This document shows positions 12,431 to 23,700 of a DNA stretch of 64,000 bases, in pieces. The stretch is taken from NCBI RefSeq assembly GCF_932276165.1, contig NC_063987.1, positions 7,192,001 to 7,256,000 of the forward strand, given 5' to 3'. Source of the stretch: Plutella xylostella (taxonomy: Eukaryota > Arthropoda > Insecta > Lepidoptera > Plutellidae). Position numbers and translations under genes: made by a program. The first letter of the stretch is position 1, and every line of letters starts with the position of its first letter. The notes beneath the pieces are model-generated. The model saw nothing but the letters and a program-made list of their open reading frames with translations, was not told the DNA's origin and did no database searches.

Positions 12431-12834
12431 GGGGGGTTACTCTATACTGACGAAAAACGAACGAACCAGTACCCGTATCACGAAAATTCGAGCTAACGAA
12501 TAGAATCGAATGCGAGTGCGACTATTGTCAACTTGACAGCACTTTCGAACACTTTTTACCTTTCGAATGAGTTTTGAAAAGAATGACCACAGAGTACATA
12601 ATATTATTCTGACAATGACCTATGGAATGATAGCTGTCCAACTTTCGCAAATCTATACACCGCCATTTTGTTGTTGACAGGTTGACAGCACTTTCGAATA
12701 GAATGTGCTGCGTTTTTTCCGGATCGCTCTACTGAACTGTCGTGCAATCGGCGCGTTTAACACAACGAGATAGAGACGTGGCTGTCGCAGCAGCGATCTG
12801 AAACTTAGTTTTTCGTGATATAGAGTGACCCCCC
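12431..12834. repeat. TTACTCTATATTGACGAAAA-family foldback MITE
   Basis: Starts GGGGGGTTACTCTATACTGA and ends TTTTTCGTGATATAGAGTGA followed by CCCCCC. Contains CGTGCAATCGGC and AACACAACGAGATAGA, as in the copy at 55470-55580. Confidence 0.75.
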
Positions 12835-12934
12835 TGGGGCCAATTAGACGTGGTGAGAGCGAAGGAGGGGCATTTTGGCCCATACGACTGAGGCGCATGC
12901 GATTAAGTAATTCTGTAAGTGTGCAAATGAAAAT

Positions 12935-13150
12935 ATAAATGAAAATCGGCCCATCCGTTTCGGAGCTAGGCTACCACAGACTAATACACAAACAAGGAAA
13001 CTATGTAAGAAGTTATTGTCCTCCTAGCCGAATTTCGACCACGGCGGCTAATCTCAATTGAGATCAGCCATCTACCTACACAGGAGTAGATTATAGTGCC
13101 CAAGTGTGTGCGCAGTACGTACACAGTACACACGAGTTCCTATTTAGCTC
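12935..13150 (+). repeat. Dispersed repeat fragment
   Basis: AATCGGCCCATCCGTTTCGG, TAGCCGAATTTCGACCACGG, then GTACGTACACAGTACACACG. Type familiar from lepidopteran genomes; class not assigned. Confidence 0.45.
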
Positions 13151-13551
13151 TTTGGTTTTATTTTTTTTACTATTTTTGCACACTACCTATATTACTGATA
13201 TTACACTTGACATGCAGAATTGCAGATACTCGTCCTCCTTAGTTTTTTGATGATGATAGTTCTTAGGAATGCAAGAAAAATGGTACAATTACTTCTCACT
13301 CTTTTTATTGGCTATAACGTTTTTCAAACATTTATGTGCAAGTCAAACACCTTCATTCACGATTTATTACAATTATTATTTTATAAATACACATTTAGTA
13401 TAATACCTTTCGCTAAGATCACAACAATGTTACAATGAATTCCGAAGTAGGTAGTAGATAAGTATTTATTTACACGAAATAAGAATTAAAAATAGTTAGT
13501 TAAGTATTTACAACTAGTCTCTCATCATTGAAGTTCTACCACATTTTTTAA

Positions 13552-13737
13552 TACAGGATGGAGTTTCTCAACATGATACACCGGAATAAGTTAGATCTGA
13601 ACAAATTTAATTTATTTCATTGATAATTATTTACAAAACTCATAATAAAGTTACGACTGCGTGAGTTATCACACACGGCATAGAAAAAAGTTACTCTTTT
13701 GTTGTGTGGTTGAGCACAGTTTATTATCCATCCTGTA
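13552..13737. repeat. TACAGGATGG-type MITE
   Basis: Ends TACAGGATGGA and TCCATCCTGTA, inverted, enclosing AT-rich DNA. Confidence 0.6.
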
Positions 13738-14076
13738 TAAATTTGTGAACAATAAAAAAACTAAGTACCTACGTATGCAACATTTAGTTTGATTCATTAA
13801 GTTTTAAAGTCCATTAGAAAAGACAAAAATACCTAATACATTCATCCTAAAAACGTCAGAAAATATATTATTCGTATTTTGACCTAAATACAATGTTATT
13901 AATTAGGAATGTATTTTGAATATAACTAATAGTAACCACATCGATAATATTAATAACAGTCTACCAAGTTGACTGTCGTCAAGGACACGCTAATACAATC
14001 TAATAATAATATTGACACATTCCGTATAGTATTCGTAATAAGCTATTGAATCGAAAATTCTCTCTTTGATTAGACA

Positions 14077-14082
14077 TTTATT
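14077..14082 (-). terminator. Poly(A) signal AATAAA of the guanylyl cyclase gene
   Basis: On the minus strand AATAAA lies about 50 nt after the stop, within TTAATAAATG. It would give a very short 3' UTR. Other AATAAA copies are common in AT-rich DNA, so this is the nearest candidate rather than a proven site. Confidence 0.5.
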
Positions 14083-14130
14083 AAGTACAACATAATATTT
14101 ACAAAGATAATGCAAAACAGCCTTAAACAA

Positions 14131-14730
14131 TTACACTACTGAATCATTTGGTTTTTCAGTTTTCGACAGCAGAGGCACACTGCTGTAATCCTTTAACCCA
14201 TCATTCCCTTTCTTGGTGCCGTTATCAAACGAGCTAGCAGTCGGCAATTTCGATATCCAATTATTATTCCCTACTTTTGGCTTATGGTTTCCTATGGAGT
14301 TCATTTGAAAATCCTTCAGCTTAACCTTTGGCTGTCCAGTCTGATTCACTGTGTTGTGATTCAGAGAGTTGACATTAAGGGATATGGAGTTGGAAAGGCT
14401 AATTTTGTCTGATTCGTCTCCTAAGTCTGATCCGTTGGTGACTGGTTCTGTTGGGTCGGATTGCTGTCTCTGCATTTTGAGGGTTTGGAGTAGCGGCTGT
14501 GCTTCTTTCTCCAGCTTGCTCAAGTCTGATTTATTGTTGAAGATGCCGGATCCCCGTCTGCTGGATGACCTGGAGCCGTGGTCGAGGCGCTGACGGAAAG
14601 GAGTGAGATGAGATAGAGATCCACTTTCCGTGGACAGCGTCTGCGCTTTCGTAAGCGAAGGTTTCTCTTTGGGCGCGTTCGGGTCCACTTGCTCGCCTAA
14701 CAACCAGTATGTGACTAGACTTCCTTTTCC
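14131..14730 (-). CDS. Guanylyl cyclase last exon: end of cyclase and long polar C-tail with PDZ ligand
   Basis: 600 bp including the stop codon at 14131-14133, acceptor CCAACAG, phase 0. It begins GKGSLVTYWLLGEQ, the conserved end of the catalytic domain. About 185 further residues are rich in Ser, Asn, Lys and Gln and look disordered. Features are SRSSSRRGSG (candidate basophilic phosphosites) and the terminus EKPNDSVV. The last three residues S-V-V fit a class I PDZ ligand (S/T-X-hydrophobic). Long tails occur in insect Gyc76C-type cyclases but not in mammalian NPRs. The end is fixed by the stop codon and a nearby poly(A) signal. Confidence 0.92.
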   Translation of the reverse strand, partial: GKGSLVTYWLLGEQVDPNAPKEKPSLTKAQTLSTESGSLSHLTPFRQRLDHGSRSSSRRGSGIFNNKSDLSKLEKEAQPLLQTLKMQRQQSDPTEPVTNGSDLGDESDKISLSNSISLNVNSLNHNTVNQTGQPKVKLKDFQMNSIGNHKPKVGNNNWISKLPTASSFDNGTKKGNDGLKDYSSVPLLSKTEKPNDSVV

Positions 14731-17700
14731 CTGTTGGATAAAATGAAAAAAATCTATCAGTACAGAAAATTGGGCTTAACTGACGACCTTAGGCGGGTAG
14801 CCGGTAGTGGTTGGATGAGGAAGGCCGAGGACCGAGTGTTGTGGCGCTCCTTGGAAGAGGCCTATGTCCAGCAGTGGATGATTATTGGCTGATGATGTAG
14901 TGAAAATTAATACGATTTTATATAAACACTATTGGGTAATCTGAGGGGGTCTTAGTTTTAAATATTATATCCACTAACTTATTAAATATAGTCATAATTA
15001 TACCTTGAGGTTTTCTGTAAATGTATTAAGTACCAAAGTATTTAATTTCCAAACATGTTACTGTCAAGAGTACAGAAACATTCCTTTCTTTCCACAAGTC
15101 GTTAATTTAACTACACAAGGAAGGTTTCGTCAGTCGTCCCGAAGGTTCTCCAATTTGGGTTAACTCGCATCGTATCTCTAGTCGGTGTTAAACGCGTCTG
15201 TGTAAGAATGCGCCCTTTGTAACCTTTGACACTGAGGACCCTCGGTGAAGCGGAAAGGTGAATGACTTTATTGGCAGTAAAGCTTTCGGATCAGATTCCT
15301 AGGGTCACAAATAAATTGATGTGGTTTGGGGACGTCTGTTCTAGCTAGCAGTGGCTTGTTTGTGGGTTACTATTGATTCCGAAATTTAATAATCTTATGG
15401 ATGAATTTCATCACTTATTATTACGGAGACATGTCGATGTTAACGTACCCTATACTATACATCATCATCAACAAAAATGTTTACGAGAAGGTCAACTACG
15501 CAAGGACTTACAAAAAGTACTTGTCACAAAGGTCATAGAGACTGATGTCCACATTGAAAATTTGACCTGTACAAGAAACAACAGCATCCCTAAATGCCGA
15601 GTAGAAGAAAGGAAAATATGTTAGCATTTAATATATGCCTGTCTCTTTCTGTCCACATACTGTCAAAGTAAGTCAGCAATACATTTAATACCGACATTAG
15701 CTTGAAGTTCCTTTGTACAACTCAGTTTAAGACTCACCTTCATCGCTACCTCTCCCCTGCACTCCAGCAGGAAAGTCCCGTAGATATCCAGCAAAGCCTT
15801 GGTGGTCGGAGACAGGTGGATCTTCAGGGCTTCCCCATTGGACTCCATGCGAGACGCCGTGTTGACGGTGTCTCCGAAGAGGCAGTACCGTGGCATCTTG
15901 AGACCGACCACCCCGGCGACGCACGGACCTGGTGGGAGAAATGATATAATTTCTTTTTGGATATAGATGTAGGGGATAGATAGGTTGTTTTAGAATTTCA
16001 GTTTTATCAGAGTAGGTTTCAAACTAAAAAAATATATTTATAAAACTTAGTATTAAACTGTGTAACCAATTTTACAGCGCGTTCAACCAATTATATTTCC
16101 CGTGCTCCATTAAATCACAAATGGACAAGTAATTTAAAAATCTTTCAAGAAATTTTACTTTCTGCTTAACGACTTTTACAGCTGTACTTTATTGTCAATA
16201 AAAAGTACCTAACAAATGAAATGTGCCTTTTTTACTCGTGCTAGTACAAAATGTAGTTAAAATCGAGGCGGTTACGAGAACTCATAAACTTTTCTCGCTT
16301 CAGAAATTTCAGACTATTGTCACGAGAGTATGAAATGCGCATTATTAATTAACTTTTATCTCGAGTTAATAAAATTCATAATACGTTTTCATTAGAGCTG
16401 TATTAAATGTAATTTGAAATACTGTTGTAAAGCATGTAGACATACCTTTACAAGCATACATTATTACACATCGTGTTGCAATAGTTACATAGTATGGCAA
16501 AAATGGATGACCAATGGGGTCATCATACTAAAAGGGGAACCTGAAGAGATCAGACATAAAATAATAGACATTTAACTTTTTATGACCTTTGGGGGGCTTG
16601 TCGCTCACGTCCGTAGGTACAAACCCTAGTTACCCTACACGTGTCCCCTGGGTGGTGCTAACGAGTGACAACGCCGAATGTCGGGCGGCGGTAAATCGAC
16701 CCGACCTCCTCTCCTAGCAGAGGCGGCGATCTCCCGCCGTAAAAAAGGAGAATCACCAACAAGCCTGCCAAGTGCGGTGATTATGGCAAATACACCTCCT
16801 GATGGAAAAAACAAAGCCCCGGCCCCCAGTCCCCGGCAGCCCCGCTATCCCGGACTCCGGTAGCGGTCACGGTAACGGCGGGGCAGGGGGTGCGAAGAAT
16901 CTCCGGCAGAGAGTCGGCTACCAGCCCAACCGACCCTTGCACCTGGCAACATATAACGCACGGACACTGAGGGAAGACGTGAAGATAGAGGAGCTGGAAG
17001 AGGAAATCAGCAAGTTAAAATGGGACATTATAGGGTTATCCGAAGTCCGACGAGAGGGAGAGGATACGGAAATTCTCCAGTCCGGAAACTTGCTGTACCA
17101 CCGGGAGGGCGACCAACTGTCCCAAGGGGGTGTCGGGTTCATCGTCAACAAGTCCCTCGTCAACAACATCGTTGAAATCGGAAGTGTGTCGACACGGGTT
17201 GCGTACCTCATCCTGAGAATATCTAAACGATACTCAATGAAGGTCATACAGGTTTACGCACCCACATCTAAGCACACCGATGATGAGGTCGAACTTGCGT
17301 ATGAAGACGTATCGTCTGCCCTGCGTAAGCTCACTACTCATTTCACGGTGGTGATGGGAGACTTTAACGCGAAACTCGGAAAACAAGAAGGCGGCGAGAC
17401 GAAAGTGGGGTCACATGGATTTGGAGTCCGAAACCATCGTGGGCAAATGCTGGCTGACTTCTTGGAGAAGGAGGGCCTCTATATGATGAACTCCTTCTAC
17501 AAGAAGAAGCCACAAAGGAAGTGGACGTGGATTAGCCCCGATGGGAAGACTAAAAACGAGATCGACTTCATATTGACGGATAAGAAGCACATATTCAATG
17601 ATGTCTCAGTGATCAGTAGGGTTAAGACCGGCAGCGATCACCGACTCGTAAGAGGCACTTTGAATATAAACTGCAAAATAGAACGCTCCCGTCTAATGAA

Positions 17701-20700
17701 GTCCACGCTCCGTCCTACTCCTGCTCAAATCCAGGATCCCGAAAGCTTTCAGTCTGAGCTTTGCGACCGCCTGATATGTTTAGAGAATTGCGTTACAGTT
17801 GACGATTTAAATAATAGGTTTGTGGAAACTGTCCGAGAGGTAGGATCGAAATATTTTTCGTCCCGAACCAACCGAGGACCTCAAAAACTCTCAGATGGGA
17901 CTCTGAGTCTCATAAGAGAACGGAGAGAAATGAGGTTGCAGTCTTCAGTTGATATGGTCGAATACAGACGTCTAAACAGACAGATCGCCAAAGCAAGACG
18001 TTGCGATATGAGACGCTACAATTGCAAGCGCATTCAAGACGCAATAGAGCAAAACAAGGGCTCCAAAGTCTTTGCTAGAGATCGACCTGTTCGGCAGACT
18101 CTGTTGACCCAACTGAAGACCGACACTGGCAACACCGTTTCATCAGTGCCCGAAATTCTGGGAGAAATTGAGAGATTCTACGGACAGTTATACACCACAA
18201 CACAAAACCCTATTAGCAGCGGTGCTCACGACAGCCGAGCGCCACTCACCCGACACTATACCGAAGATATTCCGGACGTCAGTCTAGACGAGATTAGTAT
18301 AGCTCTCAAACAGCTAAAAAACAACAAAGCTCCGGGAGATGATGGAATAACGACAGAACTTCTGAAAGCCGGCGGTAGACCGATTTTAATAGCACTTCGG
18401 AGGCTGTTTAATTCCGTCATACTCGAAGGCACAAGCCCGGAGGCATGGAGCAGAAGTGTAGTGACTTTGTTCTTCAAGAAAGGCAACAAAGCCCTATTGA
18501 AGAATTATAGACCCATTGCACTTCTGAGCCATGTGTACAAGCTGTTTTCGAGAGTTATTACGAATCGTCTCGAGCAAAGACTCGACGACTTCCAGCCACC
18601 CGAACAAGCCGGGTTCCGAAAAGGCTATAGTACCATAGATCATATACACACGCTTCGGCAGGTTATACAGAAGACCGAGGAGTATAATCTACCTTTATGT
18701 CTAGCGTTTGTGGACTATGAGAAAGCCTTTGATTCTATTGAGCTCTGGGCGATGCTTCAATCCCTTCAGCGGTGCCATATAGACTATCGCTATATCGAGG
18801 TGTTGAGATGTATGTACAATGCTGCCACAATGTCAGTTCGATTACACGAACATAGCACAAAACCGATCCAGTTGCAAAGGGGCGTGAGACAGGGAGATGT
18901 TATTTCTCCGAAACTGTTCACCTGTGCACTGGAAGATGTTTTTAAGCTTGTAGAGTGGAAAAGACTGGGCATTAACGTCAATGGCGAATATATCTCTCAT
19001 CTACGATTTGCTGATGACATAGTTATTATGGCGGAAACGCTGGAGGAGTTAGGCGAAATGCTCACAGACCTCAATGATGCCTCTAAACAAGTTGGGCTGA
19101 AAATGAACATGGACAAGACAAAGGTCATGTCGAACGAACATGTTTCATCATCGCCCGTAACTGTAGGAGGTGTCACCATCGAAGTTGTCGATCAGTATCC
19201 CTACCTAGGACAAGTGATCCGATTAGGTAAATCCAACTTCGATAAAGAGGTAGCTCGTAGAATCCAACTCGGATGGGCAGCGTTCGGGAAATTACGACAC
19301 ATCTTCACTGAAAACATACCTCAGTGTCTGAAAACAAAAGTTTTCAATCAGTGCGTGTTGCCAGTGATGACTTACGGAGCCGAGACGTGGTGCTTCACCA
19401 AAGGGCTTATCCACAAGCTCAGAGTTGCTCAGCGTGCTATGGAAAGGGCTATGTTAGGCGTGTCCCTGCGAGATAGGATTCGTAATGAAGAAATCCGCAG
19501 GAGAACTAAAGTTACCGACATAGCCAAAAGGATTAGCACGCTGAAGTGGCAATGGGCTGGCCACGTAGCCCGCAGAGCCGACGACCGCTGGAGTAGAAAG
19601 GTTCTGGAGTGGAGACCCCGTGTCGGCAAACGGCGTGTCGGTCGCCCCCCAACCCGTTGGTCTGATGATCTGCGGAAGGTAGCGGGAAGCCGCTGGATGC
19701 AGATGGCGGGTGACCGTTTGGGGTGGCGATCGTTAGGAGAGGCCTATGTCCAACAGTGGACTACAGAAGGCTGAGAGAGAGAGAGAGAGACCTTTGGGAA
19801 ATTTACCCTCTGAGTAACGTAGCAAATGTTAAAGTTGTTTCGTTTACTCAGTAGAATATGTCGTTCCAGTCACTGAAAGGGTTTGTTTACTTTATAAAGT
19901 TACATGTTTTCATCACAGGTTTCATCCCTGAAAATTTAACTCCAGACGAACCTTTGATCCACAATTCAAAACAAACTTTGTCACTCCATCTTATTATTAT
20001 TGGCGTACGAAATACTACCGTGAATATCACGACTTCTGTACCACTCATTTGAATTTCAATGCTGATAGGGAAATTGGGAGAAATATATGTAGATTATACG
20101 CACGTTCGATGCTACGAAAAAGAAATTTATTTATATTGAGAATCGTAAGTTTTGCGTGCTTACATAAATTTATGTGGCAGAATAGACGGGTGTTGAACCG
20201 AGCTTTGGCCAAATCCGGAGAGTAAAGTCTGCCCGTCTGTGTCAGTTACTCTAGAAATGGAATTGGGGATCCTAATAAATAGATTGGTACCGACACTGTT
20301 TGTCTATTGAATAAACAGTGTGAGTTTTGATAGTAAGCGTAAAATATAAAAGTTGCCGTTTGCGACATAGAAAGTAAGTAACTCATAGATAGCTTGTTGT
20401 GTTATATTATGTATTTATGTGACTTTTACGGAAGGTTAATTGTAAGAGATTGCTCGTAGCGATAATTGCTCTAGTTGTCTGTAATTTCCCACCAGTGGGA
20501 CACTAATATGGATATTTATATTTTAAAAAAAATCTGCAAGTATATTTTTTAAGTTATGTTCAATTAAGTTATAGTTGATTGCATAAATCATTAATTAGGC
20601 AGTATAAATTCCCAAGCTGTGGTATCCCACGACACGCCATTGAATACAGCTGCCGTGGGTGTGGGTACACGTTATCAGCATCTGCCTAGTCATATTTGCC

Positions 20701-23700
20701 ATGTTATTATTATTCTATAGAAGCATCGGTCCTTTGTCCCTATCACAAGGACATACTCAGCTACTTATTATTTATCAAATACTCACATTGGTTGGAGGCA
20801 AAACGAGTATCTGTGGAGCTTCCAATTCATGCCAATATGACTGTTAATCTGGGTTGAAACATAATAATTTATGTTAGCATGCTGGATATCCAACTAATGC
20901 GATTTCCGGTCGAGTCAAGATGTTACCGAGGTTTGGAGCATTAGTGAATTTGCAGCTCGCCAACACGTCAAAGCTTTCGTAGATAAGATCAGAGTATTAC
21001 GCTGCTAAATTTAAAAGGTATATCAATATATAATTAGGTTGTGTAGTTAGTGGACCATTACGTAAATCTACTTAGTAAGATAAAAATATTATCAATGGTT
21101 TTTTAATGACTCGAGACCCTTTAATTTAATCACTATCACATATATTTTTAAGCTGCTATTGCAATTAGTAAAATATGAAATAGGTTAATGCGATGTAAAC
21201 CTGAAAAGTGACTATTGCAAAAAGTATAAATGAAATTTCAAGCCTGGAACGTTAAGCCTTGGCTTAGAAAGCCCCAAGTATTAAATTATTGAAAGCCGGA
21301 AAACCTGAGCGGCTTATTTTATTACGATGAAAACTGTGTTATAAACTGCGCGACTAAGGGTCCGACAGACATATAAATACTTAATTTAAAAATGTTAATA
21401 TATTTGTGTTATAATTATTTTTAAACATTTAAATTTTGTTCATGGCAAAATATTGGATCTTTCTCAGATTCGACCAAAAAATATTTTCCATTGTGATGGA
21501 AAATCTTATAATTTTCGTCATTGGGAACACACTGTGTATAAGTACAAAAAATAGTATCTAAGTTTCGAGACACTTCATATTTCTAAAGAAGTTGAGAATA
21601 CGACGACCGAATGGCGCAGTGGTTAGTGACCCTGACTACTGAGCCGAAGGTCCCGGGTTCGATTCCCGGCTGGGGCAGATAATTGTTTTAACACAGATAT
21701 TTGTACTCGGGTCTTGGGTGTTGATATTTATATTTAGTATCTATCTATCTATGTATTTGTGTAGATATATCAGCTGTCCGACACCCATAACACAGGTTCT
21801 GCCTAGCTTGGGGTCGGATAGCCGTGTGTGAGATGTCCCCACATATTTATTTACCTAAGTCAAAGCAACTTGCTTGCATTCTTCGATGTAAAAAGGAATG
21901 TTTTCACACTTTATCTCAATCGGTACATTTTTAGACATAGATTTTTCGCATATTTCCAGCAGTGAAAGTGTATGGTACCTAGTTCATTAGCTAATAATGG
22001 TACAGTCAGCTGCATAAGTAGCTCTACACTTTCGAACCTTGTCAATCTAACAAACCACCTATCCATTCATTGAGCATTGACGGTTCCTCAGTTTGACAAG
22101 GTACAGAAGTGTATAACAACTTATGCAGCTGACCGTACATTGACTTGCCTCCGGGTAGTTCAAAAACTTTGCCAACTTACAAACCACTCAAAAACTCAAA
22201 TATTAGCAAATTTCGTCCCTATTTGTACCGCGCAACGCCTCAGTCGGTAATACGAAACTCATTTTCTTATTGAATCAACAATCTGAATTGCTAAGTGGCA
22301 CAACCCTCAACAAGCTTCGAATGTATGTAACGAAGTACTGTCTGCAAAAATGAGAATTTCACACACGGATTCAACAATTTTAAACATTGTAGGTAATGAT
22401 GGAAATTTTGAAAGTTACTACAATTCATATACCGAACAGATTTAGGTTTCTCGCATCTACCTGACAAACAAAGAAAGCTCACAAATCCTTTCAATTGTAA
22501 CTTCTTTTATTATTGAACTATTTTTCATTTTGTTTAAACGAAATATTACCAAACGAATTTATTAATTTCCTTTATTTTAAACTGTTCTGTTTTGTTGACT
22601 CTACTTGGTCGTAACAAGCATTATCTATACCATAATAAATACGTATTGTGGCCTTACGGCTCAGTGAAAATGTAAATAATTAAATTTGCTTCTATTATTT
22701 CATACAGAAATAAACACACTGTTGTTTGGATGTGCAAAAAATGAGATTTTAGAACACGGTGTTCATAAAACTTCTGATAGTGAAAGTATAACATGATACC
22801 TATCTACATTTATAAATATGTTTTTCTTTGACGATAATACACCATGGTAGTGGTTAATAGATACCCTGACTTCTATGTCGAAGGTCCGGGACAGATGTTA
22901 GTTTAAATTAAAGATTTCTTTTTGGGTCTTGGGTGTTAATGTGTAGTTACACTATCTATGTGTCTAGTTGTCCGATAGCCCTATTACAGGCCTGCATTCT
23001 GCCTAGTTCGGGTCGGATGGACGTCATGGACGTGTGTGAGATGTCCCCACGTATTTATTATTATTATTGTTACTTTATCAAAACACAAACTCAGGAACCG
23101 TTAATTACATCAATGGCGGTTTTTGAAGTTTGATTTCGGTGAATGTGATAATGAAGAAGTACTAACAGTAACGTAATCCGTATAATTTAGCGCAATATCT
23201 GTGTCGGTTCCGGATCGTGACCTCGCATATGGAGGACTAAATTATTTCACCACAGTCCGTGATTTTGGACCGTTTGACGCCATTGGAGTTGGACGAATTT
23301 ACATGTTTTGTAGGATGTAAAATTAATTGTGTAATCAGTGAATTTCCGTTACTTGGAATTACCTAATAAGGGAGTATTCACACTTTTTCCGAACCATGGT
23401 CGGAAAAAAACCATAGGAAAAACTATCGGCGCTGGAGAGAATCTTGTGCGACTACAAAATGGCCGCCATAGGTCTCACCCTCTCGGTAAGATCGTCAGGT
23501 TTGTAAAAGATCTGGACCTAGAAAGTGAAATTTGACTCAAACAGGCGGGTCACAATAGATGTTTTAAGGTTGCAGTGGCGAATGGGCACTGGTTGCCCTC
23601 CTCCTGTTTTCAATAAGTATAACTTTTGTAACGCCTGTAGTTGTGTGCAATGAAGTAGGTGATGATGATGATTCTGTCCGACCGGGTTCGGTTAGCATAC

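Larger units (their letters stand above)
11790..14076. other. 3' flank of the gene
   Basis: Apart from the repeats at 12431, 12935 and 13552 I see no gene. ORFs such as 13220-13438 are low-complexity and hydrophobic by composition. Confidence 0.6.
16594..19790 (+). mobile_element. Full-length RTE-type non-LTR retrotransposon with TSD
   Basis: About 3.2 kb, flanked by a perfect 10-bp direct repeat GACCTTTGGG (16584-16593 and 19789-19798). It has a 5' leader of about 84 bp, a small ORF, then a long intact EN-RT ORF. The 3' end is a (GA)n tail that overlaps the downstream TSD by its last GA, with essentially no 3' UTR. An intact ORF plus a perfect TSD points to a recent insertion. Confidence 0.92.

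Noticed and set aside
15373..15624. 83-codon plus-strand ORF in intron 11
   Set aside because: No domain, no splice or promoter evidence; chance ORF length in this composition.
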